Source: Isoptericola sp. BMS4 (GTDB taxonomy: Bacteria; Actinomycetota; Actinomycetes; Actinomycetales; Cellulomonadaceae). From it: 64,000 nucleotides of DNA. The translations under genes were made by a program, and so were the position numbers. Location: NCBI RefSeq assembly GCF_011634835.1, contig NZ_SIRP01000001.1, forward strand, positions 186,001-250,000. The letters run 5' to 3'. This document shows, piece after piece, positions 1 through 7,635 of the stretch. The first letter of the stretch is position 1. The number at the start of each line of letters is the position of its first letter. The notes beneath the pieces were generated by a model. The model searched no databases and was not told where the DNA came from. It worked only from the letters and a program-made list of their open reading frames with translations.

Positions 1-78
1 TCCGCCCGCGCCGGGCGCTCGGTGCTGTACCTGCGCTCGGAGGTGGGCGATGCCCTCGTCGGCGGGGCGCGGCGCTGA
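1..78 (+). CDS. C-terminal end of an ArsR-like regulator (partial)
   Basis: The window opens inside a frame that reads 25 residues (…RAGRSVLYLRSEVGDALVGGARR) and stops with TGA at 76-78. The GRSVLYLRS…GDALV pattern resembles the last wing and C-terminal helix of ArsR/winged-helix regulators, where GRSVxYxxTxxGxxL is common. The rest of the gene lies upstream of the window, so the family call rests on this tail alone. Confidence 0.4.
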   Translation, partial: SARAGRSVLYLRSEVGDALVGGARR

Positions 79-96
79 CCGGGCACGCCGTGCCGG

Positions 97-672
97 TCAG
101 GACTGGCGGTCGGAGCGTCTGCCGAGGTGAGCGTCCAGCACCTCGCGCGCCCAGGACGCGTCGGCGTCGGGGTCCTGCCGCACGACGTGCAGCGCGAGGC
201 CGTCGACGAGGGCGTGCACCTCGCTGACGGTGGCGGGGTCGGACGGCGCGCCGGTGAGCGCGGCGAGGGCGCGAGCGCAGACGTCGCGCACGGCGTCCTG
301 CGCGGCGCGGTGCGCCTGGCGCAGCGTGGGGTCGGTCATCGCGGCGGTGCCGAGGGCGAGGTAGACCTCCATCTCGGTGCGGCGCTCGGCGTCGAGCGGG
401 AGCAGCTCGGCGAGCACGCCCCGCGCCCACTCCTCCCCCGTGCCGGGGACGGCGTCGACGCGCTCGCGCAGCCGCTCGAGGACGAGGGCGACGGCCCGCT
501 CGCGCACGCTCGCCACGGTGGGGAACGTGTAGCGCAGCGAGCTCTGCGGCAGGCCGGCCTCGGCGGCCACGTTGCGCACGGACAGGGCACCGAGACCGTC
601 GCGGACGAGCACCCGCCACGCCGCCTCCGACACCTGGCGCCGGCGTTCGTCACGGTCGAGTCGTTGCGGCAC
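97..672 (-). CDS. TetR/AcrR-family repressor of the adjacent SMR pair
   Basis: A 191-residue regulator. The N-terminal helix-turn-helix (about residues 8-55, with DGLGALSVRNVAAEAGLPQSSLRYTFPT) is typical of TetR, and the remaining helices form the usual ligand domain. I chose the GTG start (VPQRLDRDERRR) because it begins just ahead of helix 1; the open frame continues upstream but through the operator region. It is divergent from the SMR genes at 758, and two TTCGCAC-N4-GTGCGAA palindromes lie in the 85-bp gap, so it most likely represses both itself and the exporters. The inducer is unknown; quaternary ammonium or guanidinium-type cations are plausible from the target genes. Confidence 0.85.
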   Translation of the reverse strand: MPQRLDRDERRRQVSEAAWRVLVRDGLGALSVRNVAAEAGLPQSSLRYTFPTVASVRERAVALVLERLRERVDAVPGTGEEWARGVLAELLPLDAERRTEMEVYLALGTAAMTDPTLRQAHRAAQDAVRDVCARALAALTGAPSDPATVSEVHALVDGLALHVVRQDPDADASWAREVLDAHLGRRSDRQS

Positions 673-681
673 GAGCCCATG

Positions 682-734
682 TTCGCACAGTCGTGCGAAG
701 TGTGCTAGAACTATATTCGCACGATCGTGCGAAT
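682..734. promoter_or_regulatory. Two TetR operator palindromes in divergent promoter
   Basis: TTCGCAC-N4-GTGCGAA occurs at 682-699 and again at 716-733. The second copy is a perfect 20-bp palindrome (715-734) with GATC at its centre. Centres are about 34 bp apart, roughly three helical turns. They sit between the tetR start (672) and the SMR start (758), as expected for a repressor that controls both directions. Confidence 0.8.
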
Positions 735-757
735 AAGACTCGAGAGGAGCGTGCGCC

Positions 758-1072
758 GTGGACTGGGTGATCCTGATCGCGGCCGGCGTCATGGAGGCCG
801 GATGGGCGACCGCCCTCAGCGCCTCCCGCGGCTTCAAGAGACTCTGGCCGACGGTGATCTTCGTCGTCACGCTCGCGCTGAGCATGTGGGGGCTGGCGCA
901 CGCCATGCTCACCATCCCGGTCGGCACCGCCTACGCGGTGTGGGTCGGGATCGGCGCGGTGCTCACCGTGGTCGTGTCGATCCTCCGGGGCGAGGAGAAG
1001 CTTTCCACCGCCCGGCTCCTGCTCCTGCTGGGGCTCGTCGGGTGCGTCGTCGGGCTCAAGGTGGTGGGTTGA
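758..1072 (+). CDS. Small multidrug resistance (SMR) transporter, SugE/Gdx-like subunit
   Basis: A 104-residue membrane protein with four predicted helices, the standard SMR size. The conserved glutamate of helix 1 is present in GVMEAGWA, and the helix-3 signature GTAYAVWVGIGAV matches the SugE/Gdx branch (guanidinium and small quaternary ammonium export) rather than EmrE. The GTG start follows a GAGAGGAG ribosome site. The second SMR gene starts 1 bp after its stop, so the two probably form a heterodimeric antiporter. Control is by the divergent TetR protein. The exact substrate cannot be read from the sequence. Confidence 0.88.
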   Translation: MDWVILIAAGVMEAGWATALSASRGFKRLWPTVIFVVTLALSMWGLAHAMLTIPVGTAYAVWVGIGAVLTVVVSILRGEEKLSTARLLLLLGLVGCVVGLKVVG

Positions 1073-1073
1073 G

Positions 1074-1508
1074 ATGAGCACGCGGAGCAACGGGCTCGCC
1101 TGGGGCGTCCTGCTGGCCAGCGCGGTGCTGGAGGCCGTCTGGGCGACCGCGCTGGACGCGAGCCACGGGTTCACCGTGCTCGCCGACACGGTCGTGTTCC
1201 TGGTCGCGCTGACCCTGAGCATGCTGGGCCTCGGCTATGCGGCCAAGCACATCCCGATCGGCACGGCCTACGCGATCTGGACCGGCATCGGCGCGGCCCT
1301 CACCGTCGCGTGGTCGATGACCACCGGCACCGAGACGGTCAGCGCGCTCAAGGTCCTGTTCCTCGCCGGCATCGTCGGGTGCGCCGTCGGCCTCAAGCTG
1401 GTCGGCCACGACGACGCGGGGCACGACGACGGGCACGACGGCCCGGACGAGGAGCCCGCGGTCAGCGCCGGTGCACGACCTGCGCCGCGACCTGGTCGCG
1501 GGGCATGA
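1074..1508 (+). CDS. SMR transporter, second subunit with acidic/histidine tail
   Basis: The first about 107 residues form a second SMR protein (helix-1 glutamate in AVLEAVWA, helix-3 GTAYAIWTGIGAA). It follows the first SMR gene directly, the arrangement of paired SMR heterodimers. Unusually it continues for about 37 more residues with HDDAGHDDGHDG followed by a Pro/Arg/Ala-rich end; this tail overlaps the 3' end of the convergent SDR gene by 47 bp. The tail could be a cytosolic metal-binding or regulatory extension, or just read-through into the neighbour after loss of an earlier stop. Confidence 0.85.
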   Translation: MSTRSNGLAWGVLLASAVLEAVWATALDASHGFTVLADTVVFLVALTLSMLGLGYAAKHIPIGTAYAIWTGIGAALTVAWSMTTGTETVSALKVLFLAGIVGCAVGLKLVGHDDAGHDDGHDGPDEEPAVSAGARPAPRPGRGA

Positions 1509-2208
1509 GCAGGATCTGGTCGACGTTCACGTGCGCCGGGCGGGTGGCGACCCACGCCACGGTCTCGGCGACGTCCTCGGCCGTGAGCGGCTCGGCCCCG
1601 GCATAGACGGCGTCCGCCCGCTCCTGGTCGCCCTTGAAGCGCACCAGGGAGAAGTCGGTGTGCACCATGCCCGGGTCGATCTCGCTGACGCGCACCGGCT
1701 GGCCGAGCAGCTCCAGGCGCAGCACACGGGTGAGCGCCGCCTCGGCGTGCTTGGCGGCGTTGTAGCCGGCGCCGCCCTTGTAGGGCTCGCGGCCAGCGAT
1801 GGACCCGATGGTGATGACCTGGCCGTCGCCGGACGCGACCAGCCTCGGCAGCAGCGCCTTGGTGACGCGCACCGTGCCGAGCACGTTGATGTCGTACATG
1901 CGCTGCCAGTCGGCCAGGTCGGCCTCCGCCACCGGGTCCGCCCCCAGCGCGCCGCCGGCGTTGTTGACGAGCAGGTCGCAACGCCCGAACCGCTCGTCGA
2001 CCGCCCGCGCGAACGCCTCGACGGAGGCGTCGTCGGTGACGTCGAGCGGGACGGCGACGCCGCCCGTCTCGGCCGCCACCCGCTCGAGGCGGTCCATGCG
2101 GCGCGCGCCGAGGACGACGGTGAACCCCGCCGCCGCCAGGGCACGGGCGCTCGCCGCGCCGATCCCGCCGCTGGCTCCGGTGACGACGGCGACGCGTGCT
2201 GTGGACAT
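1462..2208 (-). CDS. Short-chain dehydrogenase/reductase (YdfG-like classical SDR)
   Basis: A 248-residue classical SDR. TGASGGIG (residues 10-17) binds the nucleotide, NNAG is at 82-85 and the catalytic Ser136-Tyr149-Lys153 set is complete. An arginine pair after beta-2 (GARRMDR) favours NADP(H). The closest recognisable group is YdfG-type 3-hydroxy acid/serine dehydrogenases, but substrate is uncertain. It lies downstream of the MFS gene on the same strand, separated by a strong hairpin, so it probably has its own transcript. Confidence 0.85.
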   Translation of the reverse strand: MSTARVAVVTGASGGIGAASARALAAAGFTVVLGARRMDRLERVAAETGGVAVPLDVTDDASVEAFARAVDERFGRCDLLVNNAGGALGADPVAEADLADWQRMYDINVLGTVRVTKALLPRLVASGDGQVITIGSIAGREPYKGGAGYNAAKHAEAALTRVLRLELLGQPVRVSEIDPGMVHTDFSLVRFKGDQERADAVYAGAEPLTAEDVAETVAWVATRPAHVNVDQILLMPRDQVAAQVVHRR

Positions 2209-2221
2209 CGGTGCTCCTCTG

Positions 2222-2285
2222 CGCTGTGGGTACGAGAACGGTCCCGGATCGCGACCGGCCCGGGACCATTCTCGTACCCACAGCG
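2222..2285. terminator. Long hairpin, GCTGTGGGTACG family (copy 1)
   Basis: Left arm 2222-2247 and right arm 2260-2285 pair over about 25 bp with one mismatch and a 12-nt loop. It begins 10 nt after the stop of the MFS gene (minus strand). No T-tract follows, so it fits the U-less terminator type proposed for actinobacteria. The outer arms CGCTGTGGGTACGA/TCGTACCCACAGCG recur at 4126 and 15447. Confidence 0.6.
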
Positions 2286-2295
2286 AGGCGGGGTG

Positions 2296-3471
2296 TCAGG
2301 CCCGCACCAGTGCGGGCACGCGGACCCGTTCGCCGCCGCGGACGCGGGTGGCGACGACGAGGACGCCGAGGCCGGCGAGGGTGATCGCGGCACCCACCCA
2401 CAGCGGAGACGTGTACCCGGCGCCCGCCGCCAGGGCGAGCCCCGCCGCCCACGCGCCGAACGCGTTGCCGACGTTGAAGGCGGCGATGTTCGCGCCCGAC
2501 CCGAGGGTGGGGGCGGCGTCGGCGTAGCGCATGATCCGGGTCTGCAGCGCCGGGACGGTCGCGAAGCCGAAGCCGCCCATGAGGACCAGTGCCACGACGG
2601 TCGCGACGGGGCTGGACGCCGTCAGCGCGAAGAGCGCGAGGACGGCGGTGAGGACGCCGAGCACGGCGGTCAGGGACCTGACCAGGTCGCGGTCGGCGGC
2701 GCGGCCGCCGACCGCGTTCCCCGCGACCATGCCGAGCCCGAAGACGACGAGGAGCCACGGGACGGCGGCGCTGTCGAAGCCGCTGACCTCGGTCAGGGTG
2801 AACGCGATGTAGCTGAACGCGCCGAACATGCCGCCGTAGCCGAGCACGGTGACCGCCATCGAGAGCCAGACCTGGCGCTCGCGGAAGATCCGGAACTCCG
2901 ACAGCACGGAGCCGGTGGAGCGGTGCGCGGTGGCGGGGACGAGCAGCGCGATACCGACGAGCCCGAGGGCGCCGACGACCGTGATCGCTCCGAAGGTGGA
3001 GCGCCAGCCGGCCGCCTGGCCGAGGAAGGTGCCGAGCGGGACCCCGAGCACGTTGGCCACGGTGAGCCCCGCGAACATGATCGAGATGGCGCCGGCCCGG
3101 CGGTGCGCGGGGACCAGGTCGGCCGCGACCACCGCGCCGATGCCGAAGAACGCGCCGTGGCAGAGGGCCGCGACGACCCGGCCGACCATCGTCATCGCGT
3201 AGGTGGGGGCGAGCGCGCACAGCAGGTTGCCGGCGATGAACAGGACCATGAGCAGCAGCAGGGCCCGCTTGCGGGGGACGCGGGACAGGGCGGCGGTCAT
3301 CGCGATGGCACCGACCGCGACGGACAGGGCGTAGCCGGAGATGAGGTAGCCGGCGACCGTCTCGGTGACACCGAAGTCGGCGGACACGTCGGGCAGCAGC
3401 CCCATGATGACGAACTCGGTCAGGCCGATCCCGAAGCCTCCGAGGGCGAGGGCGTAGAGCGCGGCAGGCAT
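2296..3471 (-). CDS. MFS drug/sugar efflux transporter (DHA1, AraJ-like)
   Basis: A 391-residue protein with 12 predicted transmembrane helices. The N-terminus MPAALYALALGGFGIGLTEFVIMGLLP is the standard opening of the DHA1 subgroup holding AraJ and CmlA-type pumps, and the helix 2-3 loop carries the basic motif SRVPRKRAL. The ATG at 3471 fits that N-terminus. The gene is divergent from a MarR regulator with palindromes between them, so expression is probably derepressed by a small toxic ligand. Substrate is unknown. Confidence 0.85.
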   Translation of the reverse strand: MPAALYALALGGFGIGLTEFVIMGLLPDVSADFGVTETVAGYLISGYALSVAVGAIAMTAALSRVPRKRALLLLMVLFIAGNLLCALAPTYAMTMVGRVVAALCHGAFFGIGAVVAADLVPAHRRAGAISIMFAGLTVANVLGVPLGTFLGQAAGWRSTFGAITVVGALGLVGIALLVPATAHRSTGSVLSEFRIFRERQVWLSMAVTVLGYGGMFGAFSYIAFTLTEVSGFDSAAVPWLLVVFGLGMVAGNAVGGRAADRDLVRSLTAVLGVLTAVLALFALTASSPVATVVALVLMGGFGFATVPALQTRIMRYADAAPTLGSGANIAAFNVGNAFGAWAAGLALAAGAGYTSPLWVGAAITLAGLGVLVVATRVRGGERVRVPALVRA

Positions 3472-3520
3472 CGAGCCTCCAGTGGACGAGGTACGGACAC
3501 GTCCAGGACATTCACCGGAC

Positions 3521-3571
3521 GCAACTACCTGCGTGTGCAGTAGTTGCACACGCAATGTTCTCGATAGTTGC
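3521..3571. promoter_or_regulatory. MarR operator palindromes
   Basis: TGCGTGTGCA (3530-3539) is repeated inverted as TGCACACGCA (3545-3554) with a 5-nt spacer, and this is nested with outer arms GCAACTA (3521-3527) and TAGTTGC (3541-3547). A third TAGTTGCAC lies at 3565-3573. All lie in the gap between the divergent MFS and MarR genes, the normal place for MarR autoregulation. Confidence 0.7.
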
Positions 3572-3633
3572 ACGCGCCGCCTAAGCGCGCAAGGTCGTAT
3601 CCTGGTGACCGGGACACGAGGAGGCCGACAGAC

Positions 3634-4080
3634 ATGGGTATCGCCGACGACGCCGTCGAGGTCCGCGCACGGGGATGGCGCACCCTCGCGGCGCTGCACG
3701 GCCTGATCGAGACCGACCTGGAGCGGGCGCTGCAGAAGGAGCACCGGCTCTCCGTGGTGGAGTTCACCGTGCTGGACGCGCTCAGCCGCCAGGACGGCTG
3801 GCACATGCGCATGGCCCAGCTCGCCCGCGCCGCCGCCCTGTCGAGCAGCGCGACCACGCGCCTCGTCTCGCGCCTGGAGGACCGCGGGCTGCTCACGCGC
3901 GTCCTGTGCGCCGACGACCGCCGCGGCATCTACACCGAGCTCACCCCGGACGGCCGCGCGCTCCTCGACGCCGCCCGGCCCACCCACGACCGCACGCTCG
4001 CCGACGCCCTCGCCCGGGCCGAGGAGATCCCGGAGATCGCCCCGCTCGCCGCGGCACTGCACACGCGCGCCGCGTCGTAA
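3634..4080 (+). CDS. MarR-family transcriptional regulator
   Basis: A 148-residue winged-helix regulator. The recognition helix region MAQLARAAALSSSATTRLVSRLEDRGLL and the wing with the conserved D-x-R (CADDRRGIYTELTPDGRALL) are diagnostic. The ATG at 3634 has a GAGGAGG site 9-16 nt upstream; an earlier in-frame ATG lacks one and overlaps the operators. It most likely represses the divergent MFS pump and itself. Confidence 0.88.
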   Translation: MGIADDAVEVRARGWRTLAALHGLIETDLERALQKEHRLSVVEFTVLDALSRQDGWHMRMAQLARAAALSSSATTRLVSRLEDRGLLTRVLCADDRRGIYTELTPDGRALLDAARPTHDRTLADALARAEEIPEIAPLAAALHTRAAS

Positions 4081-4125
4081 CCGGACGGATCGAGGACGGC
4101 GGCGAGGCGCTCTCGCCCCGGACTC

Positions 4126-4187
4126 GCTGTGGGTACGCAGCTGCACGGGAATCGTCGTGGAACACCGACCGTCTCCGCACCCACAGC
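4126..4187. terminator. Degenerate hairpin, GCTGTGGGT family (copy 2)
   Basis: GCTGTGGGT (4126-4134) and ACCCACAGC (4179-4187) form a perfect 9-bp outer stem identical to copies at 2222 and 15447, but the interior pairs poorly. It lies 46 nt after the marR stop. It may be a decayed member of the same terminator family. Confidence 0.4.
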
Positions 4188-4238
4188 CACCGGCGTCTGA
4201 CACGCGTCCCGGCACCCTGACGTGGGACGATCCGAACC

Positions 4239-5324
4239 ATGGCGACGACGAGCTCCCCGACGTCCCACGCCGAGGTCGGCCCGGGGCCCCTCGGCCCGTT
4301 CACGCCGGAGCGACCGAAGGCCCCGTGGGGCCTGCGCGCCCTGGCCGTCCTGCTCGACTCGGCCGTCGTCGCCGGCGTCGCGTTCCTCGCCACCGGCGAC
4401 CCGCCGTCCCTCGCCGCGCTGCCAGGCCTCGGCGACCCGGCGGAGGCCGGCGGCACCGGCTGGGCCGCCGCGACGCTGCTCGCTCTCGGGGCGCTGCAGG
4501 GGTACACCGGGATGACGCCGGGCAAGCGGGTGGTCGGCGTCTCGGTGGTCGATGCCGGCTCCGGGCGCCCGATCGGCCTCCTCGGCACCGTGCTGCGCTG
4601 GCTCGCGCACGTGCTCGACTCGATCCTGCTCGTCGGCTACCTGCGGGCCGCCTGGCACCCGGAGGGCCGGACCTTCGCGGACTCCTTGCTCGGCACGGTC
4701 GCCGTCCACACGACGACGCCCGAGCCGCACCCGTGGGTCGCGCGCGCACGGCGGCTGCGCGACCGGTCCGCCCCCGGGCTGCGCTGGCCCCGCCGCGCCA
4801 CCGGGGCGGCCGCGCTGGTGCTGTGCGCCGGGGCGGCGGCGATGAGCCTCGTCCCCGGCAGCGCGTCGGAGACGGGGAGCGCGGACGAGACCCTCTGCAT
4901 GGTGACGGAACCGGTGCCGCTGACCGCGATGATCACCGCGTCGCGCACGACGTCCTGGGAGACGCGGCTCGGCATTTCCCGCGCCGTCCAGAACACCTGG
5001 CACCTCGACGCCGGCTGGAGCGACGAGGCCCCCGGCACCACCGACACCGACGGCGAGCCGGGCGATCTCCCCGACGGCCTGCACGCCGTCGTCCTCGTGC
5101 GCTCCCCCGGCGGCACCGTGCCGCGCGCGCTGCCGGACGACGGCGCCGCGCCGGGCCCGGCGTCGTCGATGCCCGGCACGGTGCTGGCCACCGCGCGGAC
5201 CGCGACCTCCGAGGACGTCACCGGCTGGACGGCGACCACGCAGCTCCTGGGCGACGGCGGGACCGTGCTCGCCGAGTGCTCCGGCGTCATCCCGCCGATC
5301 GCGGCCGCCCGGCGCGTCCCGTGA
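4239..5324 (+). CDS. RDD-family membrane protein
   Basis: A 361-residue protein. Residues about 30-160 carry the RDD fold: WGLRALAVLLDSAVVAG in helix 1, then a segment with MTPGKRVVGVSVVDAGSG and a following helix with LRWLAHVLDSILLVG, matching the Arg/Asp-Asp pattern of the family. A further membrane helix (about 187-205) leads to a roughly 150-residue extracytoplasmic part rich in Thr, Gly and Asp with two cysteines. RDD proteins have been tied to transport or stress, but this one's role is not readable. It stands alone, followed by a convergent gene. Confidence 0.75.
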   Translation: MATTSSPTSHAEVGPGPLGPFTPERPKAPWGLRALAVLLDSAVVAGVAFLATGDPPSLAALPGLGDPAEAGGTGWAAATLLALGALQGYTGMTPGKRVVGVSVVDAGSGRPIGLLGTVLRWLAHVLDSILLVGYLRAAWHPEGRTFADSLLGTVAVHTTTPEPHPWVARARRLRDRSAPGLRWPRRATGAAALVLCAGAAAMSLVPGSASETGSADETLCMVTEPVPLTAMITASRTTSWETRLGISRAVQNTWHLDAGWSDEAPGTTDTDGEPGDLPDGLHAVVLVRSPGGTVPRALPDDGAAPGPASSMPGTVLATARTATSEDVTGWTATTQLLGDGGTVLAECSGVIPPIAAARRVP

Positions 5325-5412
5325 CGACGGCGCCGGGCGGTCGACGGACCGGTCGGTGCCGCCTGTCGGGTCTCGTGCCCGGATCCCACCCGGTTCTCCT
5401 GCCAGGATCCCG

Positions 5413-5907
5413 TCAGGGCCGGAACGTCGTCTGCCCGTGGGGCGACTTGGCGAAGGCGATCACCTTGTCCACCGCCACCCGGTAGACGGGCGCCCGCTGG
5501 CCGTGCGGGTCGAAGACCTCGTCGTCGTTCTCGAAGTCCCACGCGTCGCCGTACTTGGCGCGGTACGCGTCGGCGAGGCGGCGGAGCTCCGCGCCGCCGG
5601 TGACGCGGACGGCGGCGCCCTCCACCACGACGTCGAGCCCCGCGTCCCAGGCCTCCGAGCCGACCGTGACCGCGACCCGGTCGTTCCGCTCCAGGTTGCG
5701 GCTCTTCTGCTCCGCCGGGCCGGTGCAGAACACGAAGCCACCGTCCGTCCACAGCCCGACGAGGGGCGTGACGTGCGGGCGGCCGTCCCGCCGGACGGTC
5801 GTGATCCGGTAGAGGGGCGCGGCCGTGAGCGCGGCGTCGACCACCGTCCACGGCGTGGGGTCGGAGGCCTCGCTGAAGCGTGCGTCGAGCTGTCCGGTGT
5901 CATCCAT
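5413..5907 (-). CDS. Pyridoxamine 5'-phosphate oxidase-like split-barrel protein
   Basis: A 164-residue protein with the flavin split-barrel pattern: a strand with YRITTVRRDGRPHVTPLVGLWTDGG, then CTGPAEQKSRNLERNDRVAVTVG and a late VYRVAVDKVIAF strand. This layout is typical of PPOX-class F420- or FMN-binding oxidoreductases of actinobacteria. The start is the ATG at 5907 (MDDTGQLDARF); an upstream in-frame ATG would add a Pro/Arg-rich stretch running into the neighbour's end. Cofactor and substrate are inferred from family only. Confidence 0.75.
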   Translation of the reverse strand: MDDTGQLDARFSEASDPTPWTVVDAALTAAPLYRITTVRRDGRPHVTPLVGLWTDGGFVFCTGPAEQKSRNLERNDRVAVTVGSEAWDAGLDVVVEGAAVRVTGGAELRRLADAYRAKYGDAWDFENDDEVFDPHGQRAPVYRVAVDKVIAFAKSPHGQTTFRP

Positions 5908-5974
5908 GACGAGGCAGACCCGCCGGGGCGACGGAACTCGTCGCCCCGGCGGGCCCGGTGCTCGCGGGCCGGGC

Positions 5975-6640
5975 TCAGCGGCTGTGCGCCGAGACGTCAC
6001 CCAGCGTGGTGGTCGCGCGGATCGCCACCTGGACGTCGCGACCGCTGTTGGTGATCTCGTCGCGGACGCGGCCCAGCGTCGTGCCGGCGTCGAGGGACGC
6101 CGTGACGCCGGACGCGACGCCGACCGTCACGTCGCCCGCCTGGGTGCGCAGGTCCAGCGTGCCGCGCACGGCCTCGTCCACGCGGAGGTCACCCTTCGCG
6201 GTGCTCAGCACGCCGTCGCCCGTGAGGCGCCCGACGGCGACGTCGCCGGCCTGCGTGGCGAGGCGCGCGCTCGCGGCCTCGTCGAGCTTGATGTCGCCGT
6301 GCGCGGTCTCGACGACGACGTCGCCGAGGCGCCCGACGCCGCGCAGCGGGGCGCTCGCGGCCGTGACCTCGACGCCCGACCCGGCGGGCAGCTGGACCGT
6401 GACCTCCACCGAGCCGGAGGGGCCGAAGGTGCGGCGCCCGTCGGGACCGGTCACACGCAGGACGCCGTCAGCGTACTCGACCGCGGTCTGCTCGGCGGCC
6501 TTGACGTCGCGGCCCCTGGAGGCGTCGGCGGGCCGGACGTCGACCGTGGTGTCGGTGCGGTCCGCGGCGACGAAGGTGAGGTGCCCGGCCGGGACGTCGA
6601 CGACGGCGGACACGGGAGCGGGGGTGTCGAAGGTCTGCAT
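5975..6640 (-). CDS. DUF4097-type beta-strand repeat protein
   Basis: A 221-residue protein without signal peptide or membrane helix. It is built of short repeating strands (GDIKLDEAAS, GDVAVGRLTGDG, GDLRVDEAVRG, GDVTVGVASG), the Gly-Asp-h-x-h pattern of DUF4097 right-handed beta-solenoid-like proteins. It is divergent from the unusual regulator at 6868 and shares its promoter region, so the two are likely a functional pair. Molecular function is unknown. Confidence 0.75.
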   Translation of the reverse strand: MQTFDTPAPVSAVVDVPAGHLTFVAADRTDTTVDVRPADASRGRDVKAAEQTAVEYADGVLRVTGPDGRRTFGPSGSVEVTVQLPAGSGVEVTAASAPLRGVGRLGDVVVETAHGDIKLDEAASARLATQAGDVAVGRLTGDGVLSTAKGDLRVDEAVRGTLDLRTQAGDVTVGVASGVTASLDAGTTLGRVRDEITNSGRDVQVAIRATTTLGDVSAHSR

Positions 6641-6670
6641 CGTGCTCAGCTCCTGCGGTCGGTGCGATGT

Positions 6671-6792
6671 GTTTCTGACATGAGAAACGCTATGTTGCGT
6701 TCGCATGTTCGGCAAGATCAATGTTGCATCTAAGGGACGTTTTTGCAGGTCACAGACATATATCGTTGCGTGAGGATGGGATATCAACGCAA
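6671..6792. promoter_or_regulatory. AT-rich divergent promoter with repeats
   Basis: The 227-bp gap between the DUF4097 gene and the regulator is clearly AT-richer than its surroundings. It holds GTTTCT-N6-AGAAAC (6671-6688), a direct repeat ATGTTGC at 6692 and 6721, and a spaced inverted pair TTGCGT (6766) / ACGCAA (6787). These are candidate operators for the regulator; no single site is decisive. Confidence 0.45.
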
Positions 6793-6867
6793 GTGTCCGT
6801 CCCCGGTCCGTTGCATCCGATGCGACGTGAACGTACGGTGTCCTCCTCACGACCGAGGAGGACACCC

Positions 6868-7635
6868 ATGCCGGGAGGTCGGCTCACCGCCGCAGAGCGC
6901 CAGCAGATCGCGCTCGGCCTGGCCGACGACCTCGCTTACGCGGAGATCGCCCGCCGGCTCGACAGGCCGACGTCGACGGTCACGCGCGAGGTGATGCGCA
7001 ACGGCGGCCCCACGGGTTACCGCGCCGACCTGGCGCAACATGCCACGCAGCAGCGGGCCCACCGCCGACGCCCGTCCGCCCGCCGCGGCGCCGGGGCGCC
7101 GGCGCCGGCCGGGCAGGACGACGCGGCCCTGCGCGAGTACGAGGAGTCCTTCACGACCCTGCTCATGGAGTCGGGGCTCCCCCGCATGGCGGCGGCCGTG
7201 CTCACGCGCCTGTACGTCGCCGAGTCGGGCAGCCTCACGGCCGCCGAGCTCGTGGGGGCGCTGCGGGTCAGCCCCGCGTCGGTGTCCAAGGCGGTCGCCC
7301 TCCTGGAGAACCTCGGCCTGGTCCGCCGCGAGCGGGAGGAGGGACGCCGCGAGCGCTACGTCGCGGACGGCGACGCCTGGTACCAGTCGATGATCGCCGC
7401 CGCCCGCTCCAACGCCCAGATGGCGGAGGTCGCGCGCCAGGGGGTCGGCCTCCTGGGCCGCGACACCCAGGCCGGCGCGCGGCTCGAGAACATGGCGCGC
7501 TTCGTCGACTTCGTGGGCGAGAGCATCGCCCGCGCGGCGGAGCAGGCGCGCGAGCTGCTCCACACCGGGCCGCCGGAGCGGCCCGGACCGCCCGAGCCGG
7601 ACGGCCCCGGCGGTCCGGACGGTCCTGCTACTTGA
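6868..7635 (+). CDS. Two-domain regulator: IS30-type HTH (HTH_38) fused to GbsR/MarR winged helix
   Basis: A 255-residue protein. Residues about 5-60 (LTAAERQQIALGLADD…AEIARRLDRPTSTVTREV) match the N-terminal helix-turn-helix of IS30 transposases, including the Arg-Asn-Gly segment after the recognition helix. After a basic Pro/Ala linker, residues about 85-215 form a GbsR/MarR-like winged helix (ESGLPRMAAAVLTRLYV…LVGALRVSPASVSKAVALLENLGLVRRE). No transposase catalytic domain is present, so it is a regulator. The C-terminus is Pro/Gly-rich. ATG at 6868 has GAGGAGGA upstream. It is divergent from the DUF4097 gene and overlaps the 3' end of the convergent permease by 8 bp. Confidence 0.8.
   Translation: MPGGRLTAAERQQIALGLADDLAYAEIARRLDRPTSTVTREVMRNGGPTGYRADLAQHATQQRAHRRRPSARRGAGAPAPAGQDDAALREYEESFTTLLMESGLPRMAAAVLTRLYVAESGSLTAAELVGALRVSPASVSKAVALLENLGLVRREREEGRRERYVADGDAWYQSMIAAARSNAQMAEVARQGVGLLGRDTQAGARLENMARFVDFVGESIARAAEQARELLHTGPPERPGPPEPDGPGGPDGPAT

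Noticed and set aside
673-757. Guanidine riboswitch before the SMR pair
   Set aside because: The leader is short, contains TetR palindromes, and shows no ykkC/mini-ykkC ACGR stem-loops.
6868-7050. Possible remnant of an IS30 transposase
   Set aside because: Only the HTH is similar; the frame continues without break into a GbsR/MarR-like domain, has a good ribosome site, and no inverted repeats or DDE segment are present.
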